Origin: Variovorax paradoxus
GTDB lineage: Bacteria > Pseudomonadota > Gammaproteobacteria > Burkholderiales > Burkholderiaceae_C
NCBI RefSeq assembly: GCF_018614915.1
Contig: NZ_JAGGNU010000017.1
Span: 62,001-126,000, forward strand
Direction of reading: 5' to 3'
DNA length: 64,000 bases
In this document: positions 62,936 to 64,000 of the stretch, one piece after another
Layout of the letters: each line of letters begins with the position of its first letter
Position numbering within the stretch: the first letter of the stretch is position 1
Made by a program: the position numbers and the translations under genes
The notes under the pieces: model-generated
Database searches by the model: none
The model's input: only the letters and a program-made list of their open reading frames with translations
What the model was told of the DNA's origin: nothing

Positions 62936-64000
62936 TCAGGCTGAGGCCGGGACCAGGGCCTCGCGCCTGACGCGCCGCACGTTGAACGCGCTGGCGATCA
63001 GCACGCCCTGCACCACCGCCAGCCCGACGATCACGCTCATGTACTGGCCATGGTCCATCAGCCGGCCAAAGAGCAGGGGCGCGAGCGCCTGGCCGATGTC
63101 GAGGCCTGCGTAGACCACGCCATACACCCGGCCCGTCGCGTTGGCCGGCGTCGAGCGCTTGACCAGCAGGTCGCGCGAAGGCCCCGCGATGCCCGAAGCG
63201 AAGCCCATCGCGCCGAACATCACCGGCACCACGAAGGGCGGGAAGTCGGCCAGCGCGAGCACCAGCGCCAGCACCGCCGCCATGCCAAAGGCGGCGCCCA
63301 CCACGCGTTCGCAGCGCGAGGGGTCGGAGGCCAGGAAGCCGCCCACCACCATGCCCCCCGCGCTCGCCACCATGTAGATGGTGAGGCACACCGCGACCAG
63401 CGCCACCGGCACCGCGTGCAGGTGGCCGGCCGCGGCCGGCGCGAAGGTCTGCACCACGCTCAGTGCCATCGCATAGAAGAAGAAAAAGCCGAAGCACATC
63501 CAGACCGCCGGGATCCTGAGGAACGCGAACTCGCCGCCCGCCGCCGCGTCCGTGCCGGTCGCCTTGTGCACCGCCTTCACGTCGAGCGACAGCGCGCTGC
63601 GGTTGAACCAGAGGATCAGCAACACCACGAAGGCCAGCGCCCCGGCCGAGGCCAGCGCCACGCGCCACGAGAAGGCGATGGCCAGCGGCACCACGAAGGC
63701 CGGTGCGATCGCCCAGCCCAGGCTGCCCGTGATGCCGTGCACGCTGTAGGCATGGCCCAGGCGCGTGGGCGCCACCTTGCGGTTGAAGAGCGTGTAGTCG
63801 ACTGGATGGAACACGCCGTTGCCGATGCCCGCGATCACCGCGCACGCGAGCAGCATCCAGTAGCTCTGCGCCAGCGCATAGCCGACGGCTGCCAGCGCCA
63901 GCAGGCCGAGCCCGGTGAACAGCACCGGCCGCGGACCCAGCTTGTCGACCACGAAGCCCGAGGCCGCCTGCACCACGCAGGAGACCACGAAGAACACGGT
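62936..64000 (-). CDS. MFS transporter, N-terminus outside the window
   Basis: At least 354 residues are visible, with ten or so hydrophobic segments; the ATG lies past the right edge. The start of the visible part (GFVVDKLGPRPVLFTG) is the MFS motif between helices 2 and 3, so only about one or two helices are missing. Substrate unknown. It is followed closely by the TauE-family permease. Confidence 0.87.
   Translation of the reverse strand, partial: TVFFVVSCVVQAASGFVVDKLGPRPVLFTGLGLLALAAVGYALAQSYWMLLACAVIAGIGNGVFHPVDYTLFNRKVAPTRLGHAYSVHGITGSLGWAIAPAFVVPLAIAFSWRVALASAGALAFVVLLILWFNRSALSLDVKAVHKATGTDAAAGGEFAFLRIPAVWMCFGFFFFYAMALSVVQTFAPAAAGHLHAVPVALVAVCLTIYMVASAGGMVVGGFLASDPSRCERVVGAAFGMAAVLALVLALADFPPFVVPVMFGAMGFASGIAGPSRDLLVKRSTPANATGRVYGVVYAGLDIGQALAPLLFGRLMDHGQYMSVIVGLAVVQGVLIASAFNVRRVRREALVPASA

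Overview
This is a high-GC chromosomal window from a betaproteobacterium, most likely Burkholderiales and probably Comamonadaceae (Variovorax-like). The pointers are the thrS-infC-rpmI-rplT-pheS-pheT-ihfA-merR-tRNA-Pro locus, a class I phaC-phaA pair, several tripartite-tricarboxylate (Bug/TctC) binding proteins, a lysine-rich SWIB protein and many small aromatic or acid catabolism genes. I see no insertion sequence, prophage, CRISPR array or rRNA operon. Both ends cut genes: a LysR-type regulator at the left and an MFS transporter at the right.

Layout. 1-3 kb: LysR tail, MFS exporter, Mut7-C RNase-like protein and YbaK-type deacylase, followed by a roughly 370-base gap that carries a short thiolase-gene fragment. 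3.2-7.6 kb: a periplasmic cupredoxin-like protein, a superoxide-reductase-like protein lacking its iron-ligand cysteine, a histidine kinase with a single-domain response regulator, and a divergent receiver-adenylate/guanylate cyclase. 7.7-10.6 kb: polyhydroxyalkanoate genes phaC-phaA. 10.7-19.6 kb: housekeeping and envelope genes (pgeF, maiA/nagL-like isomerase with a fumarylpyruvate-hydrolase-like partner, NUDIX, creA, ABC exporter, NlpD-like lipoprotein, phospholipase D lipoprotein) and an FMN reductase. 19.7-21.7 kb: two head-to-head AraC paralogues.

22.7-30.9 kb: a tight minus-strand cluster (two alcohol dehydrogenase/quinone oxidoreductase-type enzymes, cupin, GntR regulator, VOC dioxygenase-like protein, FAA hydrolase, Bug protein, DUF1185 protein) faces a divergent FAD monooxygenase across a shared promoter rich in TGCACAAA half-sites. 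The gene content suggests degradation of an unidentified aromatic or hydroxy-acid substrate.

31-42 kb: translation and nucleoid genes. thrS is preceded by a threonine-rich leader peptide with mutually exclusive hairpins and a terminator, the layout of ribosome-mediated attenuation. infC appears to start at AUC. Isocitrate lyase aceA follows, with an AT-rich control region. 43-58 kb: the lysine-rich SWIB protein, a TPP enzyme divergent from a TetR regulator, and then a long plus-strand operon (Bug protein, Gfo/Idh/MocA oxidoreductase, DUF993 aldolase-like, a frameshifted epimerase, DapA-like aldolase, TctCBA transporter, two TIM-barrel isomerases, an enolase-superfamily enzyme). Nearly the same operator lies before tetR and before the operon, which suggests one regulon for uptake and breakdown of an unknown sugar acid or polyol acid. 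58-64 kb: a YcaQ-like protein, an ArsR-SRPBCC pair, an FMN riboswitch controlling a RibH2-type lumazine synthase, a GST, a GAF-like protein, a TauE-family permease and the truncated MFS gene.

All calls come from reading motifs, codon structure and context; no database search was run.
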